58,521 nucleotides of DNA from Eisenibacter elegans DSM 3317 (GTDB lineage Bacteria; Bacteroidota; Bacteroidia; Cytophagales; Microscillaceae), in NCBI RefSeq assembly GCF_000430505.1, contig NZ_KE387153.1:175776-234296 (forward strand), in the 5' to 3' direction. Both the position numbers and the translations under genes were made by a program. The notes under the pieces were generated by a model. That model made no database searches, was not told the DNA's origin, and worked only from the letters and a program-made list of their open reading frames with translations. How positions within the stretch are numbered: the stretch's first letter is position 1; the number at the start of each line of letters is the position of its first letter. Below, in pieces: positions 42,420-51,400 of this stretch.

Positions 42420-44609
42420 ATGATTAATTATGCTGTAGATAACGGGATTGCCGTTATTGCTTGGAATATGGAGGGCTACCCTCAGAACGTACTCAACGAG
42501 GACTCGATGGCTGCCTTTGAGCAAAACATCGACAAGGCGCTGGCCGATGCTGCCGTCAAAGGAATCATCATCGCTTCTGAGAAAGAGTCGTTTGTAGCTG
42601 GTGCTGACTTGAAAATGTTGCGTTCGATGCTCGAACAAGACAGCAACGCCGTTACTGCCGAGCAAGCCTTCAAAACTTCGCTCCGCCTCAACCTGATTTT
42701 ACGCAAATACGAGGCAGGTGGCAAGCCCGTAGTAGCTGCCATCAATGGCCACGCGCTTGGCGGTGGTTTCGAAATCTGCTTGGCTTCGCACTACCGTGTT
42801 GCCATTGACAATCCAAAGACCAAAATCGGTCTGCCTGAGTCTAAAATCGGCCTCCTCCCCGGTGCCGGTGGTACACAGCGCCTACCCCGCCTGATTGGAA
42901 TCGAAAAGGCCGCCCCAATGTTGCTCGAAGGCAAAGAGCTCAGCCCACAAGAGGCGCTCAAGCTAGGCATCATCGACGAGCTAGTGTCTGACCGTGCCGC
43001 CCTCATTGCTGCTGCCCGCAAGTGGATTGAAGCCAACCAAGGCTTTATCCAGCCTTGGGACGAAAACAAAAAAGGCAAAATCGTAGGTCGCTCCAACTAC
43101 AAAGTACCCGGTGGCAACATCCAAAGCCCACGCGGTGCGCAGCTAATGCTCCCCGGCACGGCGCTTTTGATGGGCAAAACCTATGGCAACTACCCTGCCC
43201 AGCTGGCCATTATGAAGGCCGTATACGAAGGCTTGCAGGTGCCTATCGAGCTGGCACTCGAAATCGAATCGCGCCACTTTACAACTCTCTTGATGGGGCC
43301 TGTGGCCAAAAATATGATCCGCACCCTCTTCTTCGGTATTGGCGATGCCAACAAAGGAGAGGCGCGTCCGAAAGATGTGCCTAAAACTGATACCAAGAAA
43401 GTTGGTATCTTAGGTGCCGGAATGATGGGTGCCGGAATAGCTTATGTATCTGCATTGGCCGGCATCGAAGTAGTGCTGAAGGACGTAAGCGTAGAAGCTG
43501 CCGAAAAAGGCAAAGACTACTCTCGTGAGCTGCTCAAGAAGCGCGTAAGCCGTGGCAAGATGACCCAAGAGGCTGCCGACCAAGTGTTGGCTCTGATCAA
43601 GACTAGCGCTGATGCCGCCGACCTCAAGGGCAGCGACCTCATCATCGAGGCCGTGTTTGAGAACCGCGAACTAAAAGCGGCCGTTACCAAGGAGGCCGAA
43701 GCCCAACTGGCTGAGACTGCCGTGTTTGGCTCCAACACCTCTACCCTGCCTATTAGTGGCTTGGCTGAGGCCTCTGCCCGCCCCAAAAATTTTATCGGTA
43801 TCCACTTCTTCTCGCCGGTAGACAAAATGCCACTCGTGGAAATCATTATGGGCAAAGAAACTTCGGACTATGCCCTGGCTGTAGCGATTGACTACACGAT
43901 GAAAATCCGCAAAACGCCTGTAGTGGTCAACGACTCTCGCGGCTTCTACACCTCACGCTGCTTCGGTACTTATACCTCCGAAGGCATCGAGATGGTATCA
44001 GAGGGTATCCACCCACAATTGGTAGAAAGTGCCGGTAAAATGGCCGGTATGCCCGTAGGGCCACTCGACGTAGCCGACGCTGTAGCCATCGACTTGGCCT
44101 ACAAGGTAATGAAGCAAACAGAAGCTGACACTGGCGAAAAAATCGAAAACATCCCTAGCGGCAAAGTCGTGAAGAAGTTTGTAGAAGAGCTGGAGCGCTT
44201 CGGAAAGAAAAACAAAAAAGGCTTCTACGAATACCCCGATGGTGGCAAGAAGTTCCTATGGCCGGGCTTGGCAGAGCTATACCCCGTGAAGGCCGAGCAG
44301 CCCTCGCTGGAGTATGTCAAGCGTCGCATCTTACACCGTCAGGCCATTGAGGCCGTACGCTGTCTCGAAGAGGGTGTGGTCCGCAACCCAACCGATGCTG
44401 ACGTAGGATCTATCCTCGCCTGGGGATTTGCTCCCTACACCGGCGGTGTGCTCTCTTACATCGATATGGTAGGCGTGGCGCAGTTTGTCAAAGAATGCGA
44501 CGAGCTAGCCGACCAGTGCGGCGAGCGATTCCGCCCCACCGAGCGCTTGCGTGAGATGGCTAAAAACGGCGAAACCTTCCACGGAAGCAAGGCCAAGGCT
44601 GTAGCCTAA
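42420..44609 (+). CDS. fadB: Multifunctional beta-oxidation enzyme: enoyl-CoA hydratase / 3-hydroxyacyl-CoA dehydrogenase
   Basis: 729 residues. The N-terminal crotonase-like domain (ADLKMLR; GHALGGGFEICLASHYRVA; LPESKIGLLPGAGGTQRLPR) hydrates enoyl-CoA and carries two conserved acidic residues. The C-terminal part is the NAD-dependent dehydrogenase: Rossmann motif GILGAGMMGAG at about 328-338, NTSTLPISGLAE and GIHFFSPVDKMPLVEII, then the two C-terminal helical domains. Together with the thiolase upstream it forms the trifunctional beta-oxidation complex. A terminator follows at 44647-44678. FadJ is an alternative name. Confidence 0.92.
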   Translation: MINYAVDNGIAVIAWNMEGYPQNVLNEDSMAAFEQNIDKALADAAVKGIIIASEKESFVAGADLKMLRSMLEQDSNAVTAEQAFKTSLRLNLILRKYEAGGKPVVAAINGHALGGGFEICLASHYRVAIDNPKTKIGLPESKIGLLPGAGGTQRLPRLIGIEKAAPMLLEGKELSPQEALKLGIIDELVSDRAALIAAARKWIEANQGFIQPWDENKKGKIVGRSNYKVPGGNIQSPRGAQLMLPGTALLMGKTYGNYPAQLAIMKAVYEGLQVPIELALEIESRHFTTLLMGPVAKNMIRTLFFGIGDANKGEARPKDVPKTDTKKVGILGAGMMGAGIAYVSALAGIEVVLKDVSVEAAEKGKDYSRELLKKRVSRGKMTQEAADQVLALIKTSADAADLKGSDLIIEAVFENRELKAAVTKEAEAQLAETAVFGSNTSTLPISGLAEASARPKNFIGIHFFSPVDKMPLVEIIMGKETSDYALAVAIDYTMKIRKTPVVVNDSRGFYTSRCFGTYTSEGIEMVSEGIHPQLVESAGKMAGMPVGPLDVADAVAIDLAYKVMKQTEADTGEKIENIPSGKVVKKFVEELERFGKKNKKGFYEYPDGGKKFLWPGLAELYPVKAEQPSLEYVKRRILHRQAIEAVRCLEEGVVRNPTDADVGSILAWGFAPYTGGVLSYIDMVGVAQFVKECDELADQCGERFRPTERLREMAKNGETFHGSKAKAVA

Positions 44610-44646
44610 CCCAACAACAGCCCTCGGAGATTAAACTACCTACCTG

Positions 44647-44678
44647 CCCGCCCCCTGCCTCAAGGAGGCGGGTTTTTT
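44647..44678 (+). terminator. Terminator of the beta-oxidation operon
   Basis: CCCGCC (44647-44652) with neighbouring CCT pairs with AGG and GGCGGG (to 44672), followed by TTTTTT (44673-44678). It lies 38 bases after the fadB stop. Classic intrinsic form. Confidence 0.8.
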
Positions 44679-44929
44679 GCGTGTCTGCCTCACTAAACGC
44701 CTTCATCAGGTCCCCACGGGTGGAAAAACAAGCCAATACACGCTCAACCGCTGGTGAAGCCCCCGAGGCAGGTCAAGCCCCCTCTTTCCGCACCCCTTAA
44801 TTTCAGATTACGGAATTAAGATAAAACTAGATTAAATTGATTTTTAATTGTTTTTTTCAAATACAGTCCTATAGATGAGTATTTTTTAAGAATGGTTTTT
44901 ATTATAATGAAACACTGAAAAATACCAAT
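44679..44929. other. Noncoding gap before the second IS630 remnant
   Basis: About 250 bases without a gene. It contains AACCGCTGGTGAAGCCCCC (44746-44764), which resembles 45326-45344. The AT-rich part (44805-44929) may be the outer end of the IS element, but I could not see an inverted repeat. Confidence 0.35.
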
Positions 44930-45183
44930 TTATTTAATAATACTTAATCTTGAAAAACAGGGTGGTAAAGTGGGTTCTATGTAAGCTAAAACATTGATAA
45001 TGTTTTCTTTAGTCAGGAAATCAGCTTGCTTGCAAAGTACTTTGATACGTTCTTCAAACTCGGCTAATCCGGTTTTACAATCCGCGTGATGCAAAACTTT
45101 TTGCCTAATCCAATGAATGGCATATTCCACCAGATTCAATTTGGGTGAATAAGCGGCTATAAAATGGAGGTTCTTCCGTAAGT
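44930..45183 (-). mobile_element. IS630-like element remnant (transposase C-terminus only)
   Basis: The minus strand encodes LRKNLHFIAAYSPKLNLVEY then AIHWIRQKVLHHADCKTGLA and on to a stop at 44930-44932. This is the C-terminal DDE end of the IS630-type transposase whose N-terminus survives near 3.7-3.97 kb. Here the N-terminal half is absent. About 65 bases (45120-45183) match 3486-3549 with two or three differences. It shows that at least two copies of one IS family decayed in this region. It lies downstream of the serpin gene on the same strand. Confidence 0.7.
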
Positions 45184-45377
45184 AAGGCGGGAAAAATCCT
45201 TAATCCAGAGACCATCCACCAAATTGGCAAATCAGCCAGAGGGATAGATATGCTCGCCAAAGGAGCCGGTATAGAGACGGGCTTTGACTTTGAGAATTTT
45301 GGTGCTGAATAATCCCCACCAATGCAACCGCCGGTGAAGACACCGACGGAGGCAAAAAGTAGCGGGAGAAGCCATCA

Positions 45378-46604
45378 CTAAGGGCGGAGGACTTTGCCGC
45401 TAAAGAGAATGTTGCCGTGGGCGTTGTCGCGGATGACGAAGAGGAAGGGGTGGTCGGCACGGAAGACCTTGGCGATTTGTCGGATAGGCTCGGCTACAGA
45501 GGTAGTTCTCACCATCGTGATGGCCGTTACGGCGGCGGCTTCGGAGCCTTCTTCGTCTACCTCTACAAAGGCTTTGTGGAGTACATTGCTGATTTTGAGC
45601 GACTCCTGAGCTATCAGCCCTCGGAAAGAGGCCGTGTTTTGAAAAGAGGTGGCCAAGCCCATCCCCTCTAGGGTTCCGTTGAGTTGGAAGCTGGACTCGA
45701 TCTTGAACTTGGGCAGGTATGTCTGTACCAGTTCGGGGCGCAGGGCTGCTGTCCAAACTTGGTAGTTTTGGTAATCAAAAGCTTCTTCGAGGGCGGCGAG
45801 CCGGCCTTTGTCCTTGGGCAAAAATATGAGCATAGAGGCCTTTCCGTCGTGGTAGGGCAGCTCAATCACTTGGAGCAGTTCGTTTTCAAAATAGCGAAAC
45901 TTGCGCTCCTGCTGCATCAGCGCACATTCAGTGGTGGTGGCTCCGTAGAAGGGCTGGGTGCTGGTCAGGTGTTTGGGGAAGGGTGTCGCCCAAGCCGATT
46001 TGAAGTAAAGCGCATTGGTCAGCACTAGGCGGGTATCGGGCTGAAGGTCTGAGGCATCGAGGATTTTCTGGATCTTATCGTGGGTTTTTTGTGCCGTCCA
46101 GGTGTTGATGCGGTCGGCGGCTTGCTGGGGCTGGGTAAAGTCGAGCAAGTTGATTTCGGCGTTGTAGGCTGTTTTGACCAGCTGCTCGTAGTTGGGTTGG
46201 AGCTTGAGCGCCTGCCGCAGCCATACCGCATTGGCCACTTCGAGGCTGTGTTCGGGGGCGTTGTGGTGGGAGAGCGCCCGCAGCATCTCGCCAAACTGCT
46301 GGTGAAAGTCTGCCGAGGGGGAGAAGTGAAATACCCGACGCAGCTCGTCGGCGGTAGCGCCCGAAGCCCCGGGGTAGAGCAGGGCAAAGGCCGACGACAC
46401 ACTGAAGGACGAGGCAAATACATTGTGGCTTTGGCGGCTTTTGAGGGCAGCCGCATAAAAATCAAAGTGGAAGCGGTTGTTGGCTTCGGCAATCGATTGG
46501 GCTTGAGGCATCGGTTCTTGGGTTTGGTTTGGAGCGGCCAATAGGCTCGGCAGCAGGAGTAGTATCCATAGTATACGCATAGTCGTAGGGTAAGGGTAAA
46601 ACAT
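45378..46604 (-). CDS. Serpin (serine protease inhibitor family), exported
   Basis: 408 residues (or 400 from MRILWILL at 46580). A signal peptide (MRILWILLLLPSLLAA) indicates export. Serpin hallmarks: NVFASSFSVSSAFALLYPGA, then VLTNALYFKSAWATPF, VIELPYHDGKASMLIFLP, VEVDEEGSEAAAVTA and HPFLFVIRDNAHGNILFSGK. The reactive-centre hinge EEGSEAAAVTA fits the P17-P8 inhibitory consensus, so it should insert its loop and trap proteases; by that numbering P1 falls on Thr with Arg at P2, so the target is uncertain. Bacterial serpins are uncommon but known. It is monocistronic. Confidence 0.93.
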   Translation of the reverse strand: MFYPYPTTMRILWILLLLPSLLAAPNQTQEPMPQAQSIAEANNRFHFDFYAAALKSRQSHNVFASSFSVSSAFALLYPGASGATADELRRVFHFSPSADFHQQFGEMLRALSHHNAPEHSLEVANAVWLRQALKLQPNYEQLVKTAYNAEINLLDFTQPQQAADRINTWTAQKTHDKIQKILDASDLQPDTRLVLTNALYFKSAWATPFPKHLTSTQPFYGATTTECALMQQERKFRYFENELLQVIELPYHDGKASMLIFLPKDKGRLAALEEAFDYQNYQVWTAALRPELVQTYLPKFKIESSFQLNGTLEGMGLATSFQNTASFRGLIAQESLKISNVLHKAFVEVDEEGSEAAAVTAITMVRTTSVAEPIRQIAKVFRADHPFLFVIRDNAHGNILFSGKVLRP

Positions 46605-46787
46605 TCGGTTTTGCTAACAGTCTTTACTCTCATCGCGGAGGAGCATTACAAAAAACCGCTTTTTTTTATGTTTGTGGGCGGCACTCTTTATGGGTACAGG
46701 TGTATCATTTGGCTAAAATTGATTAGTTTAGCTTTATTTTCGGTTTTCTTTAAGGTTTTCTTGAGTTTTATTTTGCAGACTTTCTCT

Positions 46788-46795
46788 TAGCTTTG
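46788..46795 (+). promoter_or_regulatory. -7 element for the 170-residue gene
   Basis: TAGCTTTG fits TAnnTTTG and lies 45 bases before the ATG at 46841. A TTTG at 46772-46775 is too close (12 bases) to be a good -33 element. Confidence 0.35.
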
Positions 46796-46840
46796 TATGG
46801 TCGCTTTGGAGACGGCTGTATTCACCAAACAGAAAAACCT

Positions 46841-47353
46841 ATGAAAAAGACAGCTGAAATATATTGGAAGCCTCAGACGGCGGGCGTGTATCAACTGTAT
46901 CAACACGGGGAGCAGCTACTGCGCTGGGAGAATGACTACGGCAAGCGGGAGGTTCGCCTCTTTTTGCCCAACAATGAGCAGCCTTACAAGTTTGTCCGCA
47001 AGTCTTGGTGGATAAGCACGCTGGAGGGCTTTACCCCCAACGGCAAAAAAATACTAGAAGCCAAGCCCAAAAACTGGTATGGCAGCACCTTGCTGGTTCG
47101 TTACGATCATCGCTCCTACCAACTCAAGATTACCACAGGGGGCAAGTGGGCGCTCTATGATGTACACAATACCCTGCTGCTAAGCTATGGGATGGTCTAT
47201 GAGCCCAAGACGGGAACATCTACCCGTATCGAGCTTGCCCAAGGACGAGAAGTGCCCCCCCTACTCCACGCCTTGCTATGGACCTATTATGAGCCTAGCC
47301 TACACGAGCTAGACCCTGCCTCGCAAGCGCAGTTTATCCTTAGTCAGGTCTAG
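46841..47353 (+). CDS. Hypothetical protein, possible LURP/tubby-like beta-barrel
   Basis: 170 residues from the ATG at 46841; an upstream in-frame ATG at 46793 overlaps the promoter element. No signal or membrane segment. The sequence alternates short strands (AEIYWKPQTAGVYQLYQHGE; TGGKWALYDVHNTLLLSYGM), a layout that loosely recalls LURP-one/tubby-like single barrels. That resemblance is weak and I would not name a function. It is monocistronic. Confidence 0.6.
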   Translation: MKKTAEIYWKPQTAGVYQLYQHGEQLLRWENDYGKREVRLFLPNNEQPYKFVRKSWWISTLEGFTPNGKKILEAKPKNWYGSTLLVRYDHRSYQLKITTGGKWALYDVHNTLLLSYGMVYEPKTGTSTRIELAQGREVPPLLHALLWTYYEPSLHELDPASQAQFILSQV

Positions 47354-47365
47354 CTACAAAAGTAC

Positions 47366-47385
47366 TCCGGAGCTGGAGCTCCGGA
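47366..47385. repeat. Near-perfect palindrome after the 170-residue gene
   Basis: TCCGGAGCT (47366-47374) and AGCTCCGGA (47377-47385) pair with only GG between them. It is 12 bases after a stop codon and may act in 3'-end formation. A shorter related element (GGAGTTCCAGCTCC) occurs near 32405, so it may be a short repeated palindrome. Confidence 0.4.
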
Positions 47386-47493
47386 AGACCGCAGCGGCTT
47401 TTGTCCATCACCAATCTATTACTAAAAAATCGGGGGAAGTAAAAAAATTCTCTTGGTATTACAATTAAAACTATATTATTTTTAAATAAAACA

Positions 47494-47501
47494 TACCTTT
47501 G
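47494..47501 (+). promoter_or_regulatory. -7 element for the ABC/peptidase operon
   Basis: TACCTTTG fits TAnnTTTG and lies 37 bases before the ABC ATPase ATG at 47539. The region before it is very AT-rich; no clear -33 TTG is seen. Confidence 0.45.
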
Positions 47502-47538
47502 CTCACAAAAATTACTTACTGAACTCAAACCATACATT

Positions 47539-48411
47539 ATGGAACTAAATATCAAGAATCTCAACAAACAATACGCCAACGGTGTCCACGCCCTCAAAAA
47601 TGTCAGCCTAACCATCCAAGAGGGGATGTTTGGGCTGTTGGGGCCTAATGGAGCCGGCAAGTCCTCCCTGATGCGTACGCTGGCTACGCTACAAGAGGCT
47701 GATAGTGGAGACATTTTTCTAGGCGATATCGATGTGCTCAAAGACAAAGACAACGTGCGCAAGGTTTTGGGCTACCTGCCCCAAGAGTTTGGGGTGTATC
47801 CACGCACTTCGGCGGTAGACTTGCTGCATTATTTGGCCGTGCTCAAGGGCTTCGACAATAAAAAAGAGCGTAGCGAGATGGTCGATTATCTTTTGCAAAA
47901 GGTCAATCTGTTTGAACACCGCAAGAAGGCCGTCAGCAGTTATTCCGGGGGGATGCGTCAGCGCTTTGGCATTGCACAATGCTTGATTGGCAGCCCGCAG
48001 CTGGTGATTGTCGATGAGCCTACCGCCGGCCTCGACCCAGGAGAGCGCAACCGATTTTACAATATTTTGAGTGAAATCGGGGAGCAGACCATCGTCTTGC
48101 TCTCCACCCACATCGTGCAAGACGTGCGGGAGTTGTGTACCGATATGGCTATTATGAACCACGGCGAGGTGGTCTATGCCGGTACCACAGACGACGCGCT
48201 GGCCCTTATCCAAGACAAGGTCTATGAGCTGCAGGTTTCTAAAGAGGCGCTGGCCGAGTACCAATCGCAGTATGCCGTAATCAGCAACAAACTGGTAGGC
48301 GGGCAGCCGCAAATCCATGTGTTTTCGGATACCCCGCTCAACGGAGGTTTTGTACAGGCAGAGGCTACGCTGGAAGATGTCTTTTTTGCCAAACTAAACC
48401 AACTTGTCTAA
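47539..48411 (+). CDS. ABC transporter ATP-binding subunit
   Basis: 290 residues. Walker A GPNGAGKSS, signature YSGGMRQRFGIAQC, Walker B VIVDEPTAGLDP and the switch His in LLSTHIVQDV are all visible. It powers the adjacent permease. The gene is 25 bases ahead of the permease/peptidase gene, so they are co-transcribed. The C-terminal part (after about 215) is a short variable domain. Substrate unknown. Confidence 0.92.
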   Translation: MELNIKNLNKQYANGVHALKNVSLTIQEGMFGLLGPNGAGKSSLMRTLATLQEADSGDIFLGDIDVLKDKDNVRKVLGYLPQEFGVYPRTSAVDLLHYLAVLKGFDNKKERSEMVDYLLQKVNLFEHRKKAVSSYSGGMRQRFGIAQCLIGSPQLVIVDEPTAGLDPGERNRFYNILSEIGEQTIVLLSTHIVQDVRELCTDMAIMNHGEVVYAGTTDDALALIQDKVYELQVSKEALAEYQSQYAVISNKLVGGQPQIHVFSDTPLNGGFVQAEATLEDVFFAKLNQLV

Positions 48412-48436
48412 CCTTCTACCGAAAACTGCTTAAACG

Positions 48437-51400
48437 ATGCTTATATTTATCAGACACGAATTGCAGCGTTGGGTGCGTACCCCAATGCTTTGGATATTTT
48501 TGCTGGTCGTCAGTCTGTTGGTGATGGGGGCAGTGTCTTCAGACCAAGTTACGATTGGCGGCGGCGTGGGCAGCGTCCACAAAAACGCGCCTTCGGTCGT
48601 ACAGCGCTACTACGGGGTGATGTCCTTGGTGTGTTTGCTGATGACAACGGCCTTTATGAATGCCACGGCCACCCGCGACTTCAGCACGGGGATGCACCAT
48701 TTTATCTTCTCCTCCCCTATCCGCCGCCGCAACTACTTCTTTGGGAAGTTTTTTGGGGCATACTTGATTGCCATTTTACCACTGTTGGGGGTTTCTATCG
48801 GGGCGCTGATAGGCCCTTTGATGCCTTGGGCCACGGCTGAGCGCTTTGGGTCGGTGGTTTGGGACGGCCACTTGCAGGGCATTCTGGCTTTTGCCATCCC
48901 CAATACCTTTATCGTGGCGGTATTGGTGTATGCGCTGGCCACCAATTTCCGTAGCAGCCTCGTCTCTTTTATAGGGGCGATGTTGATCTTGGTCTTGTAT
49001 AGTGTCAGCCAAGGGTATACCCGCGACCTCGAAAAGGAATGGCTGGCCAACATCCTTGATCCCTTTGGCTTTCAGCCGATGGGTACACTGAGCAAATACG
49101 CCACCATTGCCGAACAAAACGCCGCTGCAACTCCCTTGAGAGGGCAGTTTTTGGTCAATCGTTTGATTTGGATGGGCTTGGCCTTGCTGACCCTGCTGCT
49201 GATGTATACACGCTTTAGCTTTGAGACCAAGGAAATACGCTGGTTTAAGCGCAAGAAAGCAGCCGAAACAGTGCCCGCCACCGTAGCTGTGAGTACCAAT
49301 GTTGGAGCCATCCGCCGATTTACAGCCCAATCTGCCGGCCAACTAAGCCTCCGTGCTTGGCTGACCATGCTGCGCTTTGAAACCAAGGCCATCATCCGCA
49401 ATCAGACCTTTATCATCTTGGTAATCTTGGGCTTGATGAACCTGACGGCCAGCCTGACGAGCTTCACAGACACCTACGGCAACTCTTACTATCCCGTTAC
49501 TTATGATGTCATCGACTCCATTCGGGGGGCGTTTAACATTTTCATCTTGGGCATTATCATTTTCTACTCCGGGGTATTGGTTTGGAAAGAACGCGACGCA
49601 AACATCCACGAAATCAAGGATGCTACCCCTGTGGGTATCGGAGCGCTGTTTAGCTCTAAGCTAGTAGCGATGCTGATTGCGGTGTTCTTGGTGCTTTGCA
49701 GCGCTATTTTGCTGGGTGTCATCGCCCAAACCGCACACGGTTATACCCGCTATGAGCTTCACGTGTATGCTCAGTCGATATTGGTTTTGGATATGCTCTA
49801 TTTCGCCTATTTTACGGTCTTGGCCTTACTTTTCCACTACCTCATCAATCAACGCTACTTGGCCTATTTTGCCTTTGTGGCCTTTATCATCGTCGACGAG
49901 TTTATCTGGTATATGCTCGAAATCGATACCAAAATGATGAGCTTCGGCAGCGTGCCTTCGGCTATCTATTCGGATATGAATGGCTTTGGGCCTTTCATCC
50001 CTAGTTTGGTAGGCTTCCACGTATATTGGACTTTGTTCTGCCTCTTGCTCTGTTTGGTGATGTATGCTTTCTATGTGCGAGGGAAAGATACCGGCCTCAA
50101 ACACCGCCTGCGTACCGCAGGGCAGCGCTTCGGGCAAAATCGTTTGGCCTTGGCTCTGTTGGGAGGGATGTTTGTTCTCTATGCCGGTTTTGTGTATTAC
50201 AATACAACCATACTCAATACCTTTACTTCTTCCAAAGAAACCGAAAACCGCCAAAAGGCCTACGAAGAGGCTTACAAAAAATACGAGGGCATCGTGCAGC
50301 CCCGCTGGATTGATTTCACCTACGAGCTGGACGTGTTCCCCTATGAGCGTAGCCTGCACAGCAAAGTAACAGCCAAAGCCGTCAACAAGTCTAAGCAGCC
50401 TATCAAAGAGCTGCACTTCAGCCTGCCGCTGATGCCTGACGAAGTCGAGATTCAGATTGCAGGCGCTACGCTCAAAACCGACGACAAGCGCCTCCGTTAC
50501 CGTATCTATACCCTCCAAAAGCCACTCCAACCCGGCGACACACTAGAGATGGTCGTGAGCCATCAGAAGATTACCAAAGGGTTTGAGGCCAGCGTCTCAT
50601 TTACCTCGCTCACCCAAAACGGTACTTTCTTCAATAACCGCGATATTATGCCGCAGTTTGGCTATGACGAAGGTCGTGAGATTGGTGACAAAAACAAACG
50701 TAAAAAACTTGGCCTGCCGGTGCGCCAGCGGATGCCTGTACTCAACGACAAGGACTTGCGCAACCGCAGCAACAGCTATATCTCTGACGATGCAGACTGG
50801 GTGCAAATACGGACGATTATCAGTACCGCCCCCGACCAAATCGCCGTAGCTCCGGGCAGCTTGGTCAAGGAATGGACGAAAGACAAACGCCGTTATTTTG
50901 AGTACCAGCTCGACCATCAGTCACTCAACTTTTACTCCTTTATCTCGGCACGTTATGAGGTTGCCCGCGAGCGCTGGAACGACATCGACTTAGAGGTCTA
51001 CTACATCAAGGAGCACGCCTACAACGTACCCAATATGCTCAAGAGTATGCGCAAGTCGCTGGAGTATTATACCAAAAACTTTGGCCCCTACTACCACAAA
51101 CAGTGCCGCATCATTGAGTTTCCGCGCTATGCCGGGTTTGCCCAAGCTTTCCCCGGCACGATGCCCTACAGCGAAAGCCTCGGCTTTATCACCGACTTGC
51201 GCAAGGCCACCGAAGACGACATCGACCTTGTGTATTACGTAGTAGCCCACGAAATGGGTCACCAGTATTGGGCACACCAAGTGGTAGGTGCTAAAATGCG
51301 CGGTACGGAGATGCTCAGCGAGACCTTCGCCCAATACTCTGCCCTGATGGTGATGGAGCAAGAGTATGGCCGCGACAAGATGCATAAGTTCCTGCGCTAT

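Noticed and set aside
45417-46633. Long open frames on other strands and frames inside the serpin gene
   Set aside because: The serpin has complete family motifs; the other frames are Ser/Pro/Arg- or Gly-rich and arise from codon bias and base composition.
47366-47385. Restriction-type or attachment site at the perfect palindrome
   Set aside because: It follows a stop codon and resembles a short repeat elsewhere; no integrase or modification gene is near.
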